A stretch of DNA of 64,000 bases from Prinsepia uniflora (Eukaryota > Streptophyta > Magnoliopsida > Rosales > Rosaceae): the NCBI GenBank assembly GCA_032719365.1, contig CM064870.1, positions 40,518,194-40,582,193 on the forward strand, read 5' to 3'. The notes under the pieces are model-generated. The model saw nothing but the letters and a program-made list of their open reading frames with translations, did no database searches and was not told the origin of the DNA. The first letter of the stretch is position 1. Each line of letters starts with the position of its first letter. Positions 22,831 to 34,936 of the stretch are shown here, piece by piece. Made by a program: the position numbers and the translations under genes.

Positions 22831-25729
22831 TGTAACGACCCATCCCAAATATCGGGATTAAATATTAATTAACTATGGTTTAGAATGACTAATCGGGGAT
22901 TAGTTGAGAGAAATCGGACGGATAGTGTGAAATGATCGTTTTGCCCCTAGGCTGGGCAAAATGTTAACTTTTGGCCCAGGGAGTCAAACACACGAGGACC
23001 GATGACCGTAACGTAAATCGGGACGTCATGAATCCGTAGACAGGCGGCACGTCAAAATCGGAAGTCGAACAAAGAAGTTATGGTCACGGGATCGAAATCG
23101 GGATCTTATGCCTCGGGATTTGAATTTAATATTATTAAATTATGAATGGCAGATATTTCTAGTGGGGCCATTGGATGAGTGACAAGTGTCACTCATCCCA
23201 TTGGCCATTCTGCTTAAATAGGGGATCTTGTCCTATTGGTCAATTTTATATATTATTTATCTTTTAATCCCAGCCATCCATCTCTCCTATCTTCTTATCC
23301 TCACCGTTCAATCATCTCATCTGATCACCATCTTCTTCTTAGTCGTGCAAACACCACCCCTCTCTATGATTTTTCTCCAAAACCATGAACCCTCTAAACC
23401 TAATTTAATGCCAATAATCTGTAAATAAAATTTGGAGTGTGAGGGATAGCGATGTTGGTGGTGTCAGTGACGATGACCGTCGTGGACGGCGGTGGTGACT
23501 GGGGAACCAAACCCGTGAGCCCTGTTTCGGCTCAAAACCGTGAGTTTGGTTTAGGGAGTTGTATGATCGTTTTTGGTTGCTTTTATGATGTTCTGGACGT
23601 TGCTAGGAGTTGTTCTAGCGTGGAATGCGGCGGGTCCGTGGACGGTGGCCGTCAAACCAGTGAAAGGTAAGTTTGGATTCGAAAATGGTAATTCATGAGT
23701 TCTTAGTTTTCAATCGAATTGATGGATTGGGTAATGTCTTGGAGGTTGGAAGGATACTGTTGGAACCAAAACTAAGGCTGGAGATGGTCGGAAGGCGGAG
23801 AACACGACGAAGGTTTTTGGCTGGTTCAAACGATCGTTTGGAAAGGTACAATCTCGACCTAAAGTTCATGTTTTGACAGTGTAGATCGATAGGAAATAAC
23901 TAGATGAAGCTATAGGACTTGAAGTGATTGAAATTGGACTAAGATTGAACGAAATATAACGTTGAACCGGGACCGCCAGTTCGGTTGGACCGAACCGGTC
24001 TGGACAGAGGTTTGGGATGATGAATAGTGCCTGGCGCGTGGGTTTGACGCACAGGGAGTCAAACCTCACGTGGGGGTGCGTGAGGGGTTTTTTGGGGAAA
24101 CTTTCAACATGTGAAATCATCTATTCGATGTAATGAAAATTTTGGGATTGGTTTCGTGTCGATCAGACATCATTTTGATATGTTTTGGGGTGTCCGAAGG
24201 TTTAGGATCGAGTTTGAAAATAGTTAAAAATTTAGGAAACTTACGGGGCTTTAATGGGAGGTTAATGAAGAGGTTAGTAACCCTCTAGTATGATTTGGAT
24301 AGGTTTGGAAGTCCCGGTGATAGTGGTGTGGCCTAGGAGGGCTTATGGCATGTGTATCGAGGCAGCAGTGTAGGACGATCTGTGAGTGGACTTAGTTTTC
24401 TAAAATGTGATGCATACATAACTATTTTATATGTTTTGTATACATGATTTCTATGATGATGATTGTGGCACTGGTGGTTTACATGATTGCACGTATTTTG
24501 AGGTAATTCCATATTTACACCTATTTCGAGGTTTACGAGTTTCTACTATTGTTATGTGATTGTGAGTTTAATAATGGTTCGATGGCATGGTTTTGGTTTT
24601 TGAAATATGAACTCGAGCATGAGACCCATTTGAATTATGTGATCGGGCCAGGGGCCCAGTTGGTTTGCAAAATCGGGCTGAGACCTTTTTGAGTTATGTG
24701 ATCGGGCGGAGGGCTTGGTGGTGTACAAAATCAGGCATGAGGCCCCGTTGAGTTTTATAAATGTGATTTCGAGTCAGGGACCCTGTGTTTCATAAATGTG
24801 ATTTCGGGTTAGGGACCTTAAATGGATTTGTGATGTTTTATGAGAATTTCGGGCAGGGCCCATTGAGGTGTTTTGAAATGGCTTTGTAAAACTATTTTCC
24901 ATATACCATCTGGATACGAGGATATGTGATGGTCTCCTCCAGGCGTCTGGGACACTGGGGAAGTCATGGTGCATTGCTTGCGAGGGGTCATTATACGGAC
25001 CTACCGGCCCGTATAGTGACTCACGAGTAGGAGTGCTATGATTAGATGTCTGGGACGTCAGACATCTGGGACGGCAGACATCTAGGATGTCAGACATCTG
25101 GGATATCAGAGATATTAGCTCGGAGAGACCCCGGGTAGGACGCGTTGCTGATTACCGTGAGATATGACGTCTTGGAAGTCAAGCGTCTGGGACGCTAGAC
25201 ATCTGGGATGCCGAGGATGGTTATGTGGTAAATATGGATTATTGGATTCATGAAATGATATTTCGATATTTGTGGATTTGTGGTTATGGATTTGGGCAGT
25301 GGCCCACTTGGTTCTTGATTTACGAATTTTGGTATTCTACAGTTTTGGACTGAGTTCCCACACTTGGTTTTGAGTTACGGTTTTTGGACTAAGGCCCTAA
25401 TGGTTTACTTCAGTAAATATTTTGATTACTGTTTTTCGATGCATGCATACTTTTTAGTGAATGGCATAAATATCTTTATGAAATGTGTTTTTATGAAATT
25501 ATTGATTTTCCTCCACTCACAGTTTTTAATGGTTTTAATGCCCATCAGGTTGATCACGGATGCGGGCTGTAGCAGAGACCGAGACATCGCACTCCTCCAC
25601 CGATCTTGGCGCGCTCTGGGAGCCCCATATGGGATGAGGTACGTATTATCCCCTGTCTGACACTTCGTGTCAGACGGGAGCATGACACATCCCACGTTAA
25701 TCCCGGGGGGATTGGGATGGGTTGTGTCA
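22831..25729 (+). mobile_element. Solo LTR, family B (2899 bp), inside Athila-2
   Basis: Begins TGTAACGACCC and ends GGTTGTGTCA. Left flank AATAA and right flank CATAA suggest a 5-bp duplication with one change. Internal structure parallels family A: mini-hairpins (24600-24880, 25275-25400), a 16-bp minisatellite (25043-25215) and the perfect 9-bp hairpin (25655-25675). No internal retrotransposon sequence accompanies it, so it fits LTR-LTR recombination. Minus-strand relatives are at 31354-34048 and 60634-62955. Confidence 0.8.
25043..25215 (+). repeat. 16-bp minisatellite, unit (G/A)TCTGGGACGTCAGAC
   Basis: Four adjacent and several dispersed copies, each partly self-complementary (GTCTG against CAGAC). 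Decayed versions lie on the minus strand at about 31885-32010 and 61134-61270. Confidence 0.8.
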
Positions 25730-26314
25730 CATAAAGAATGAGTTGACCATGTACATAATAAATTAGGTTAGATTAGATTAGATTAGGTTAGTTACTCACG
25801 TAGGATAATAAAAACAATCAACTACCACCTAATTAATTAATCAAACGATAATCGTACTTAAGTACTCTCAATATCCGGTTATGAACGATCCGTACTTATC
25901 AATCCTACAATTGACAAAAAAAGGGTTTTAATTTGCTTACGTTTTGATTAAGTGTTGAGTGTGACTTTATGTTTGCTTTAATGCTTAGTTTTAGCATATC
26001 ACATTTTACGATATTTTTGCGTAAAATAAATTTCCGGATGCCATTTTGATTGTGATTTAGGGGATTGAATGTGGTTTATGACATGGGATATTGGTGTTGG
26101 ATTATTGGTGATTTTTAAATGATTTTGGATGGTTTTTGGGAAGTATTTTGATGGTATGTTTTACGAGGCTTTCTTGAGTATATGCTCTCGTGTTTTGTTT
26201 GTTTTGTCGATTTGGATAAAGTGTGATTGAATAATGATTTCTCGATATTGGGGCACTATGATGTGATATTTGTATGTGTGTGGTTAACCCTCATTGTAAT
26301 GCATGTTAGTCGGT

Positions 26315-26441
26315 TAGTCTCAAAAGTCGAGTTGGACTCCAGTTCCTGAGACTAGTATTGTGATGACTCAGACGTCGAGTAGGGCTCTAGTTCCTAAGTC
26401 AATGTCATTCGAAAGTCGGGATGGGCTCCAGTTCCCGAGTG
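26315..26441 (+). repeat. Three serial stem-loops with 24-nt conserved loops
   Basis: Arms TAGTCTCA/TGAGACTA (26315-26322/26347-26354), GACTCA/TAAGTC with one mismatch (26365-26370/26395-26400), and CATTCG/CGAGTG with one G-T pair (26406-26411/26436-26441). Each loop is exactly 24 nt, ends in (C/T)AGTTCC and shares GTCG and GG(A/G)CTC words. The minus-strand relative at 58822-58954 keeps three corresponding stem-loops. Confidence 0.8.
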
Positions 26442-27200
26442 GATTGCCTACCGGTAGTGCAGTTGATTGTGTTGATTGATTGAGGTTATGCATCGAGGTT
26501 GTACTAGCTGTGATGTGGTGATTGTGTGTGATGATCAATGTGGATCAGTTATGTGTTGTTGATGTGTAAGTTCAATGTGATTGACTATTGATGTGATTGG
26601 TTTTCGGTTTAGTGTTTTATGTACCTTTTCATTCTTTTCAAGATCATAAATTGCAAATATTCCTACTGAGTTCTAACAATTTATATCCATGCATAGTTTT
26701 GTAAACAGAGGGTAAAATTGTATGTTTTCTAAAATGTATTTCTAATGTTTTTTTTTTCATACACTCATATTTTCATGAATTTTTTTGCCCTCCAAGCCAT
26801 GTCATGATGACGGGGACCCATTTAGGAGTGGAGACATAAGCAAGTTCTTGATGTGTCTAGGGTAAATGGTGTTGTATTTTGACTTGTGTTACAACTTGTG
26901 CTCTGTATATATTGAGTTGACCGTTTTTATAAGTATCCTTTGTCTGACAATTGAATGTTTTTGTAGTAGTTATACAATCTTTAGAGACTTGTCTGAACAT
27001 TTTGAGTAGTAACTATCAGACGAGAGTAGGATCTCTGATGTTGGCTAGCCATATGGGGAGGGGTCCTGTTAGAATAGGTTAGCAGTTTTGCAAAGGAAAC
27101 TTCCCCTAAAGTGCAAGGACCCCTGGCGCTTCACCATTCCTTGCATAATCGGTAAAATGAGGTTTGATAATGCTATGTTAGACCTAGGTGCATCTACAAA

Positions 27201-29434
27201 TGACAGAACCCTCCTCGGAACCCCCCCCAATTCTCGTGAAAGACACTACTCCCATCTAACACCAACACACTAAAATTACCAAATTACCCTCAGTCTGATT
27301 ATATTATAACACCATTATCACAAAGGGACCTCTGTGTGAAGTACAAACAAAATACAGGAAATAATAAACATACAGAGCACTAGATCCAAATTACAATAAC
27401 AACCAGAACCAACTCTAGTTAACTAGAGTGCAGACCGCAGAAAATTCCTTAGCCTTAGTACAGCCCACATCCCAAGATCAACCTGGAGGGTGCCGAAATC
27501 GATAAAAACTGTGAGTGGACAAAAATAAAACCTTTGAAAACCATTTTCCGAAATCATCCTTTAAACCCTCCGTTTTATAGAAACAAGCTTGCATAAACAT
27601 ATGAAATTACATAAATGCCCCTAGCCCACATTTCCCTGAAATCCTACTTATAAATCATTTGATAACTCATGGACACACAACAAGTCAAAACAAGCCAAAC
27701 CTAATCTCACTGGTCCAACCAGCCCCAAAATTCAAACCTAGTCATGCTGGTCTAACTAACCCACTAGTCCAACTAGTGTCCCATCTGTACTACGATAGAC
27801 AACCATAGATCCTACAGAGTTCAACTCCGTCAGTACGTGTCGATTACAACTCAGACCACGTCTGAGTTCGTCCCTGGGAATCATCGGAGTCCAACTCCGA
27901 AATAACGATCTAATACCATGAGGTTGACCAAACTAGAAAATAGTACCATAACTAGCCCAAAATACATATTGACCCAGACACCAACTTAAAGCATCCACCT
28001 CCCTCGCACCATCCCAAAATTCGATTTTCAAAACCACTAGTAAAACCTGTGTCCAGAAAACTACAACCAAATGTCCATACGTATACCAAAATCCACCATT
28101 TATCCAAAAATCACATAACATCGTCAAACCCTATGAGAGCCACCCAAACCATAGTATAAATCCATATAAAAATTGAAATATGCATGCATCACAGTTGTGA
28201 AAGAAAATTTCCACTCGCAGTACCGCCGACCACCTAAATTTCGAGTCATAAGCTAATCTAACGTCTCTGGGAGGTCCTGGCCTGTCAAATTCGCAGCCGA
28301 GAGTCACCAAAAATCCATATAAGTCCACACATGAAACCACCAAAATTCCCAAAACCAAAAACACATCCTACACACGTTTACCATGGAGAAATCCCCAAAA
28401 CTACCATCAAGCAACCTCTTATCGACCTGAAATCACCATCATTGGATTCAGGACATCAAAACCTTTCAAACAAGACCACTTTCAACTTGAAATTCCTACT
28501 GGGCGAGCTTCCACTCACAGGTCAAAGTAACAGTCAACACCCATACACCAGATGCTAGCTGTTGATGTCACCTGTTGATGTCATCTCTAACTAATGTGGC
28601 CTGCCACGTGTCCTGGCACCATGACACAACTGCCGCATGGCAGACCCTAACACGTGCCAAGTGGCATCCCTACCATGTGGCCCACTAACCACTTGCCACA
28701 TGGCATCCTACCACATGGCTCCGGACAGACTTAAACATCCCTGCCACGTGGCACCATCCGTACATATCACATAGTACCCCTACCACGTGGCACACCTGAC
28801 ACGGGTCAGATGATGTCATCATGGAATCACTTTGTGACATCATCATGACATCAATTGACATCATTACCCCATCATTAAAGGGCGAAACTGAAAACCTTCA
28901 TATCTCTTTCATTTCTCAACCAAATTCGACGTTCTAAACAAAATTTATCTATTTAAGCTCTGAAATCCAAAATTGAGACTAGAATTGAGAAATACTGTCT
29001 CGATTCACAGATATGGGCTCCCAAAATTTTAACCAAACTTTCCTTCCTCGCCACGACCATCACTAGCCCATTCCACCTTCCAAACTTAGTCCATTGTTAT
29101 CGTGAGAGTCCCCAGTACATGATCCCAGCCTTAGTTCACTCTCAGAATCCCTCAAAAACAAGATGGGAATTAATGGTGGTATGTGTGTTATTTTGTGTGG
29201 GTTTGCAAGGCTTTGAGGGGAGAGAAAGTGAAAAAAAAAGTGAGGCAAAGATGATGAAATCCTTATCCAAAGCATCCCCAAAATATCCATATTTTCCCAT
29301 GACCAAAATACCGCGTTTTTTAAATAAAAGCCGAGTAAAACTCCACGGGAAAAATCGTCCATCTAGCCTAATTAAATCCCCAAAAATCATGGAAATTTAC
29401 CGTAAATACAGTAATTACTAGCTGGGTCGTTACA
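27201..29434 (-). mobile_element. Solo LTR, family C, minus strand
   Basis: Read on the minus strand it starts TGTAACGACCC at 29434 and ends near 27201 in GGGTTCTGTCA. The G-box cluster at 28605-28789 and TGACATCA repeats (28800-28865) lie in its 5' (U3) half. The 3' half carries the usual AGTCCACTCACA-type words on the opposite strand. It interrupts Athila protease coding sequence. Confidence 0.7.
28605..28789 (-). promoter_or_regulatory. G-box/ABRE-like motif cluster in LTR U3
   Basis: CACGTG occurs at 28605, 28651, 28745 and 28784, mostly as CCACGTGGCA, with CATGTG/CACATG variants between that look like CpG-decayed copies. CACGTGGC is the known core bound by plant bZIP/bHLH factors. Confidence 0.6.
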
Positions 29435-29929
29435 ATAAGGTGTTTATCGAATTAGCTGATCGATCTAATGTCTACCCGTGAGGCTTGTTGGAAGATGTGC
29501 TTGTGCAGGTTAACCACTTGATCTTCCCCATAGATTTTTATGTGCTAGCCATGGAAGAAAGCACCCTAAACCTGACCCACCTATTGCTTTGGAGGCCCTT
29601 CATGAAGACTGCGAGGACCAAAAAAGATGTATACTCTGGTGATTAGACCTTGGAGTTTGAAGGGGACATGATTCCTTTCCACCCTTTCAAAGAGCATAAG
29701 GGTCCAAAGACAATCAGCAACTGTGTGCCTAAACCCTTTCTTAATCCTAGTTTAATGAAAACCATGCCATTCAAGGATCATCAACCCATGACTACGGCCC
29801 CTTGTCCCTCAAGTGTGCCATCATCACACTTAGTCAAATATATCCCACCCGGCCCATTACTCTCGGCCAAGGAACCTTGGTTGGCCATCTCACATTCATC
29901 TTAAATTCCCACTACACCAAAATAGGCCT

Positions 29930-30170
29930 TGTAGGGCGTGCAAATTAAGGTGTACAAAAATGCGCGCCTTAAAAGGGTACTTTTCAGGGCGTGCATTTTT
30001 TCGCATTGTAAAAGACCCTAACTTAAAATTATTTAGGGCGCACATTAACTGTGCGCCTTAAAAAGTTGGTTTTCAAGGCACACATTGATGTGTGCCTTAA
30101 AAAGTTGGTTTATAAGGCGCGCAATGCGTGCCATAAAAGATGAGCTTTTACTTTTGCATGCCATAAAAAC
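29930..30170. repeat. CACTA left subterminal repeats
   Basis: Alternating direct and inverted copies of GGGCGCACATT / TGTGCGCCTTAAAA. In CACTA elements such repeats bind the TNPA-type protein. The right set is at 44690-44930. Confidence 0.85.
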
Positions 30171-30354
30171 GAAAGAAAAAGTTTTAGACCTAAAATCTCA
30201 AAAATTTCAATTCCCTCCCACCCAAAAATTTTCACTTCCCTCGCATCTAAAGTTCTGAAACAAAATCAAAACGCTATAAACAAAAGGATTTTTGCCTCAA
30301 ATGCACCATATTCTCAAACTAAAGTGACATTTTGCACGCTCTTCTCATTATAGG

Positions 30355-31347
30355 TGTTAGGACCCAACCCTCCTCGGTCAGAACCCGACTCTAGCTTGAT
30401 ATTGTCCGCTTTAGGCCTCCTCGCCCTCACGAATGTGTTTTCGGGAGCTCACGGTACAACTTCCCAGGGGGTCACCCATCATGAAATTGCACCAGCCTCA
30501 ACTCGCTTAACTTTAGAGTTCCAACCGAACCCAAAGCCACTGAGCTCCCAAAAGTCCTCGTTTAGATCAGAGTTGCGCAGCATCCCACACTATCTAACAT
30601 GATATTGTCCCCTCTGGGCAGCACTTAGCCCGCACCAGCTGGTTTTTTTATCCCAAGACCTCACGCTTGGAGGAGACCCTACCACCAACGCAGCCAAGGG
30701 AGGCCTCGTGCTAGATAGGTGTGTGCCTACACCTTTCAGGCACACCATCAATCCCCTCACAGACCATTCCCCTCATAGGAATATGGGATCGTTCATCGTT
30801 CCCCCCAGGACACAGGTCTTACAATCCACCCCCTTTAGGGCTTAGCGTCCTCGCTGGCACACTTCCCGGTCGGGGTTTGACTCTGATACCATTATGTCAG
30901 AACCCAACCCTCCTCGGTCAGCACCCGACTCTAGCATGATTTTATCTGCTTTGGGCCTCCTCGTCCTCACAGTTTTATTTTCGAGAGCTCACGGTGCAAC
31001 TTCTCAGGGGGTCACCCATCATAGAATTGCACCAGTCTAGACTCGCTTAACTTTGGAGTTCCAACCAAACCCAAAGCCACTGAGCTCCCAAAAGGCCTCG
31101 TTTAGATCAAAGTTATGCAACAGCCCACTCCATCTAACACGATATTGTCCCCTCTGGGCAGCACTTAGCTCGCACCTGCAGGGTTTTGATCCCAAGACCT
31201 CACGCTGGGAGGAACGCCCTACCACCAACGCAGCCAAGGGAGTCCTCGTGATAGATAGGTGGGTGCCTACACCTTTAAGGCACACCACTATTCCCCTCGC
31301 AGTAATGTGGGATCATTAACCATTCCCTCCAAGACACGGGTCTTACA
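30355..31347 (-). mobile_element. Cassandra TRIM retrotransposon, copy 1
   Basis: Two LTRs (30355-30823 and 30895-31347) enclose a 71-bp interior. Read on the minus strand there is a tRNA-iMet type primer site (ATGGTATCAGAGTC, near 30880-30893) and a PPT CCTAAAGGGGGTGG before TGTAAGACC. Each LTR contains a 5S rRNA-like block. It has no coding capacity, as is normal for Cassandra. The LTRs differ at several places, so this copy is older than the one at 40520. It sits in the left MULE inverted repeat. Confidence 0.9.
30441..31060 (-). repeat. 5S rRNA-derived blocks in Cassandra copy 1 (30441-30520, 30981-31060)
   Basis: On the minus strand both blocks contain AAGTTAAGCGAGT and ATGGGTGACCCCCTGAGAA or CTGGGAA, which match the box A and box C promoter region of plant 5S rRNA. 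They may direct RNA polymerase III. Confidence 0.85.
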
Positions 31348-31353
31348 TTTCCT

Positions 31354-34048
31354 TGACACGACCCATCCCAATCTCCCCGGGATTACGTGGGATGTGCCAT
31401 GCTCCCGTCTAACCCACGTGTGACACGAAGGCCAGATAAGGGATAACCCAAGTCAATAGCCCAAACGAGGCTTCCAGAGCGCGCCAGAATCAATGGAGGA
31501 GTGAGATATCTCGGTGTCTGCTACAGCCCGCATCCGCAATCAACATGAAGGGCATTAAAAACCAAAAATGCTACGAGTGTAAATAATTTACTAAAACACA
31601 TTTGATAAAAGAAATTTATGCCCTTCACTTAAAACTATGCATGCATATGAAAACCATTTAATTCAAATATCATAAAAACCGTTTAGAAAACTAACACCCT
31701 TTCTTTTTTCAAATCATTAGGGCCTTATCCCAAAACCATAATATCAAACAAGTGTGGGAACTTAGCCCAAAACCGTAAAACACCGAAATCCGTAAATCCA
31801 AATCCATGTGGGCCACATTTCAAAATCCATAAACATAGAAATACCATTTCATAAATCTAATAAATCATGTTTACTAAATACCCATCCTCGGCATCCCAGA
31901 TTCTTAGCGTCCCAGACGACATATCTCACGGTCTAAGCAACGCGTGCTGCCCGGGGTCTCTCCGAGTCAATCTTTGACATCCTAGATGTATGACATCCCA
32001 AACGTCTAATCATAACAATCCTACACCTGAGTCACTCTACAGTTCGATCGATCCGTGCAATGACCCCTTGCAGACAATGCACCGCGAATTCCCCAGTCAC
32101 CTAGACATCTGGAGGAGACCATCCACATATCCTTATATAAGGATGGTAAACATCTTTATAAAATCATTCAAATCTGCCATGCCCAGAATTTCCATAAAAC
32201 CATCAAAATCAAGAAAATCCGATTTCTCGAATTCAAATCCGTTTTAGGGTCTCCGAACCCGAAATCACATTTATAAACCATAAATGGGACTCATGTCTGA
32301 TATCGTACTCAACTGGGCCTCGAGCGCGATCATGTAAACCACCTGGGCCTCCATCCCGATATCTCATTAAATCAAATGGACTCCAAGTCCGATAGTTTTC
32401 AAATCAAATGGGTCTCATACCCGATTTCATATTTCCAAATCCAAAACCATTCCATTAAACCATCATCAAAACCCAAGCACGTATGAACATAGTATAAAAC
32501 CATAAACCTCGAAATACATGCAAAAACGTAAAACATAAATACCACAATCATAATCATAGAAATCACATATATAAAACATATAAAATAGTTAAAACCAAAA
32601 TCCACTCATATACCGTCCTAGCTCCTGCCTCGATATGCGTACCATAAACCTGCCCGAAGCTAATCCACCATCTTCGGGACTTCCAATCCTGTCCAAATCA
32701 CACCCGAGGGTCACTAACTATCTATATAAGTCCATAGGATAAAACCCCAAAACTCTCAGAAAAGTCAACGTGCCCCCACGTGCATGGTCAACGCACGGTC
32801 AACGTTAGAAAAGTCAATGATGCTGACATCAGCAAATTCAACGTTGACGTCAACGATCAATGGCTGGCGTCAACATGACATCACCTGACAAGTCTGATAG
32901 TGCCACGTGTCAGCCTACCACTAGTCCACGTCACTGACATGTAAGTGACACGTGGCAGCCCATGATTGGGCCACGTCACTAACATGTTAGTGCTGACTAG
33001 ACACTGACATGTTACACGTGTCTACATCCCATATGCTCACCTCTAACAGTTATCAGATGATGACGTCAGATGATAACGTCATCTCATCTTCAACCTCTCG
33101 ACGAGTCCTCTGTAACGGGTTGCTCGTACCCACGACCCGACCCGGTCTTAAAACCATCATTCCTCCACCATTTTTCTCCCAATTTGTTCCTAAAGACTCT
33201 TCTAACCATCTCTAACAGATCTAGGTGATCCAAACCAAGAAACACGAACTATAATACCTACTTGGGTGATGAACAATAGCCTACCAACTTCCTCCTCAGT
33301 TTCCAGCCATCTCAAACCACCTCCTACCTCGAAATCGGGTCCCCTGGGCTCGTATGGTCCCCTAGAACCTCGTCCAAAACATTAAAATGATCAATAACAG
33401 CCCACACGAAAAATTCCATTTTTGAACTAAATATGGGCTTTCGGGTTTTTCCTCTTACCTCACCGTCGTTGCACCGTCGTGACCACCACCACAATCGTCT
33501 CGTCGTCCTCTCCAACTTCCATTCACGGGTCACAAGTAAAGGATGAGGATTGAGGGTTGTGGGTGTGGGATTGGGTGTACGGGTTTAGGTTCACTGCTAA
33601 AGGAATGAAACACAGAATGAAGATGATGATTGATAAAGGTGAGGATCAACCCAAAATACTGGGGTCTAGGCCTATCAGATGGGTGACACTTGTCACTTAT
33701 CTGATGGGTCCTTCCAGATTTGTCCCCCAACCAAATCATGCCACGTGTAGAAATTCTCGGTTTGCATGAATAGTGCTAAAAAACTTCTTAGACCCGTAAC
33801 TTTCCCGTCGAACGTCCGATTTTGTCGTGCCACCTGTCTATGAACTCGTAACGTCCCAATCTATGTCACGGTCATCGATCCTCAGTTCTTTGATCACCTG
33901 GGTCAAAAGTCAACATTTTGCCCATTCTTATAGGCAAAATTGTCATTGTGCACCGCCTGTCCGCGATTTCTTGATTAATCCCCAATTAGTCATGCTAATT
34001 CGCGATTACTCACTAAGCTGATCACGAAATTCAGGACTGATCGTTACA
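31354..34048 (-). mobile_element. Solo LTR, family B-like, minus strand
   Basis: Minus-strand start TGTAACGATC at 34048, end GGGTCGTGTCA at 31354. It shares the family-B layout (TGCGGGCTGTAGCAGA block reversed near 31515, minisatellite relics, GGAC/GTCC and GGGT/ACCC mini-hairpins near 32378 and 32408). It lies six bases from Cassandra copy 1. Its right flank ATAGA matches the left flank ATAGG of the Cassandra rather than its own left flank. Confidence 0.8.
32777..33020 (-). promoter_or_regulatory. G-box and GTCAAC-rich U3 segment
   Basis: CACGTG at 32777, 32904, 32949 and 33015, with repeated GTCAACG (W-box-like TTGAC on the other strand) from 32765 to 32880. Same kind of promoter-like clustering as 28605-28789, in a different LTR family. 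Confidence 0.5.
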
Positions 34049-34539
34049 ATAGATGTTAAGTTCACCCTGAAATCACTGAGATGTTGCAAATCAGTGTTTC
34101 TCCACTATTCCTGTTAATTGGACATCCAATACATGGGTAAAATAGAGACATCAAACAGAAGAGGTCGATGTGGAAGTGGTCGATGTTAGTATAGAAGAGG
34201 TCGACGTGGAATCGACATGGAATTGAATCAATCTTTCTCTCCCTCGCGACCTAATTTTGAAATTAGGAAGTTGGGGATTTAGCACAATTGGAGAATTCTA
34301 GGGTTTGGAGAAATTGAAATTTGGGGATTTCAAAAATTGGGGAAATTTGTAGCTCTGATCTCTTCATTGGAGGTGTTAGAGAATTCCGAAGATTCATGCG
34401 AGGATGATTCGGCAAACCGAAGGGGCTGAGAAACCTATTTATGGTTATTGCTTCTTCATTTTCAGTTAGAAAAATATGCATTTTTGTTTTCCTGAATTCG
34501 ATTGGTTTTTGATTGATTTCAATTAGAAAACCATTTACT

Positions 34540-34640
34540 TTATTTCAGTTAGAATAACATTTACTTGATTTCAGTTAGAAGAACATTTGTTTGATTTCAG
34601 TTAGAAGAACATTTACTTGATTTCGATTGGTATTTGAAAT
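34540..34640 (+). repeat. Short tandem repeat, TTTCAGTTAGAAGAACATT unit
   Basis: Four imperfect copies of about 30 bp in the 5' region of the MULE. Confidence 0.8.
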
Positions 34641-34936
34641 GATAGGTGAATGCAGATGGTGGAATTGATGAACATGTATGTTGTTACTGCTAGTACAATA
34701 GGGCGAATGCAGATGATGGAATTGTATGGACTTGTAATTGATGAACTTGTATGTTGTTAATGCTGGAATTGTATGGTGAATGCAGATGGTGGAAGTGATT
34801 GACTTGTACGTTGTTAATACTAGTACATTAGGGTGAATGCAGATGATGGAGATGTATGGACTTATAATTGTACATTAGTTACATTATAGTACATGATGTA
34901 TTACAAATGACTAATGCATCAAACTTTCCATTTGAC

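Larger units (their letters stand above)
18972..26001 (+). mobile_element. Athila-2: gag-pol-deleted Athila derivative, with nested LTR
   Basis: The 5' LTR (18972-19785) begins TGATAGGCACC and ends GCGTATCA. The primer site at 19791-19808 is a decayed tRNA-Asp type, four mismatches from the perfect version in Athila-1, mostly at CpG positions. The interior keeps the leader, the last codons of pol, the GAGGACAATG/PPT block (about 20380-20410) and a second 3' region, but nearly all of gag-pol is gone. The 3' LTR (22189-22830 plus 25730-26001) is split by a solo LTR. It would need Athila proteins made elsewhere. I found no clear target duplication. Confidence 0.85.
22189..26001 (+). repeat. 3' LTR of Athila-2 (22189-22830 and 25730-26001)
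   Basis: Begins TGATAAGCACC and ends GCATATCA, interrupted by the solo LTR at 22831-25729. Confidence 0.85.
17539..27071 (+). repeat. Gypsy-type LTR split by Athila-2 (17539-18971 and 26002-27071)
   Basis: Begins TGTAACAGCC after a PPT and appears to end near 27071 in TGTTA. The two parts are separated by Athila-2. The right part (26280-26460) matches, in reverse, 58800-58960 of the minus-strand LTR at 58233-60064, which supports the LTR assignment. It includes a (GT)n microsatellite in the left part and three 24-nt-loop hairpins in the right part. Confidence 0.65.
27085..29640 (+). pseudogene. Athila protease-domain fragment, split by a solo LTR
   Basis: 27085-27200 encodes a stretch like Athila-1 residues 635-665, ending in the protease motif DLGAST. 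29435-29640 continues with IELADRSNVYP-like and RPFMKTA-like stretches matching Athila-1 residues of about 690-760, with in-frame stops. About 25-30 residues between the parts are missing, so the solo LTR at 27201-29434 lies at a deletion, which explains why no target duplication is visible. Confidence 0.8.

Noticed and set aside
29063..29421. Overlapping frames of about 100 codons on both strands
   Set aside because: Inside a solo LTR; neither frame resembles a known protein, and similar-length frames appear by chance in this sequence.
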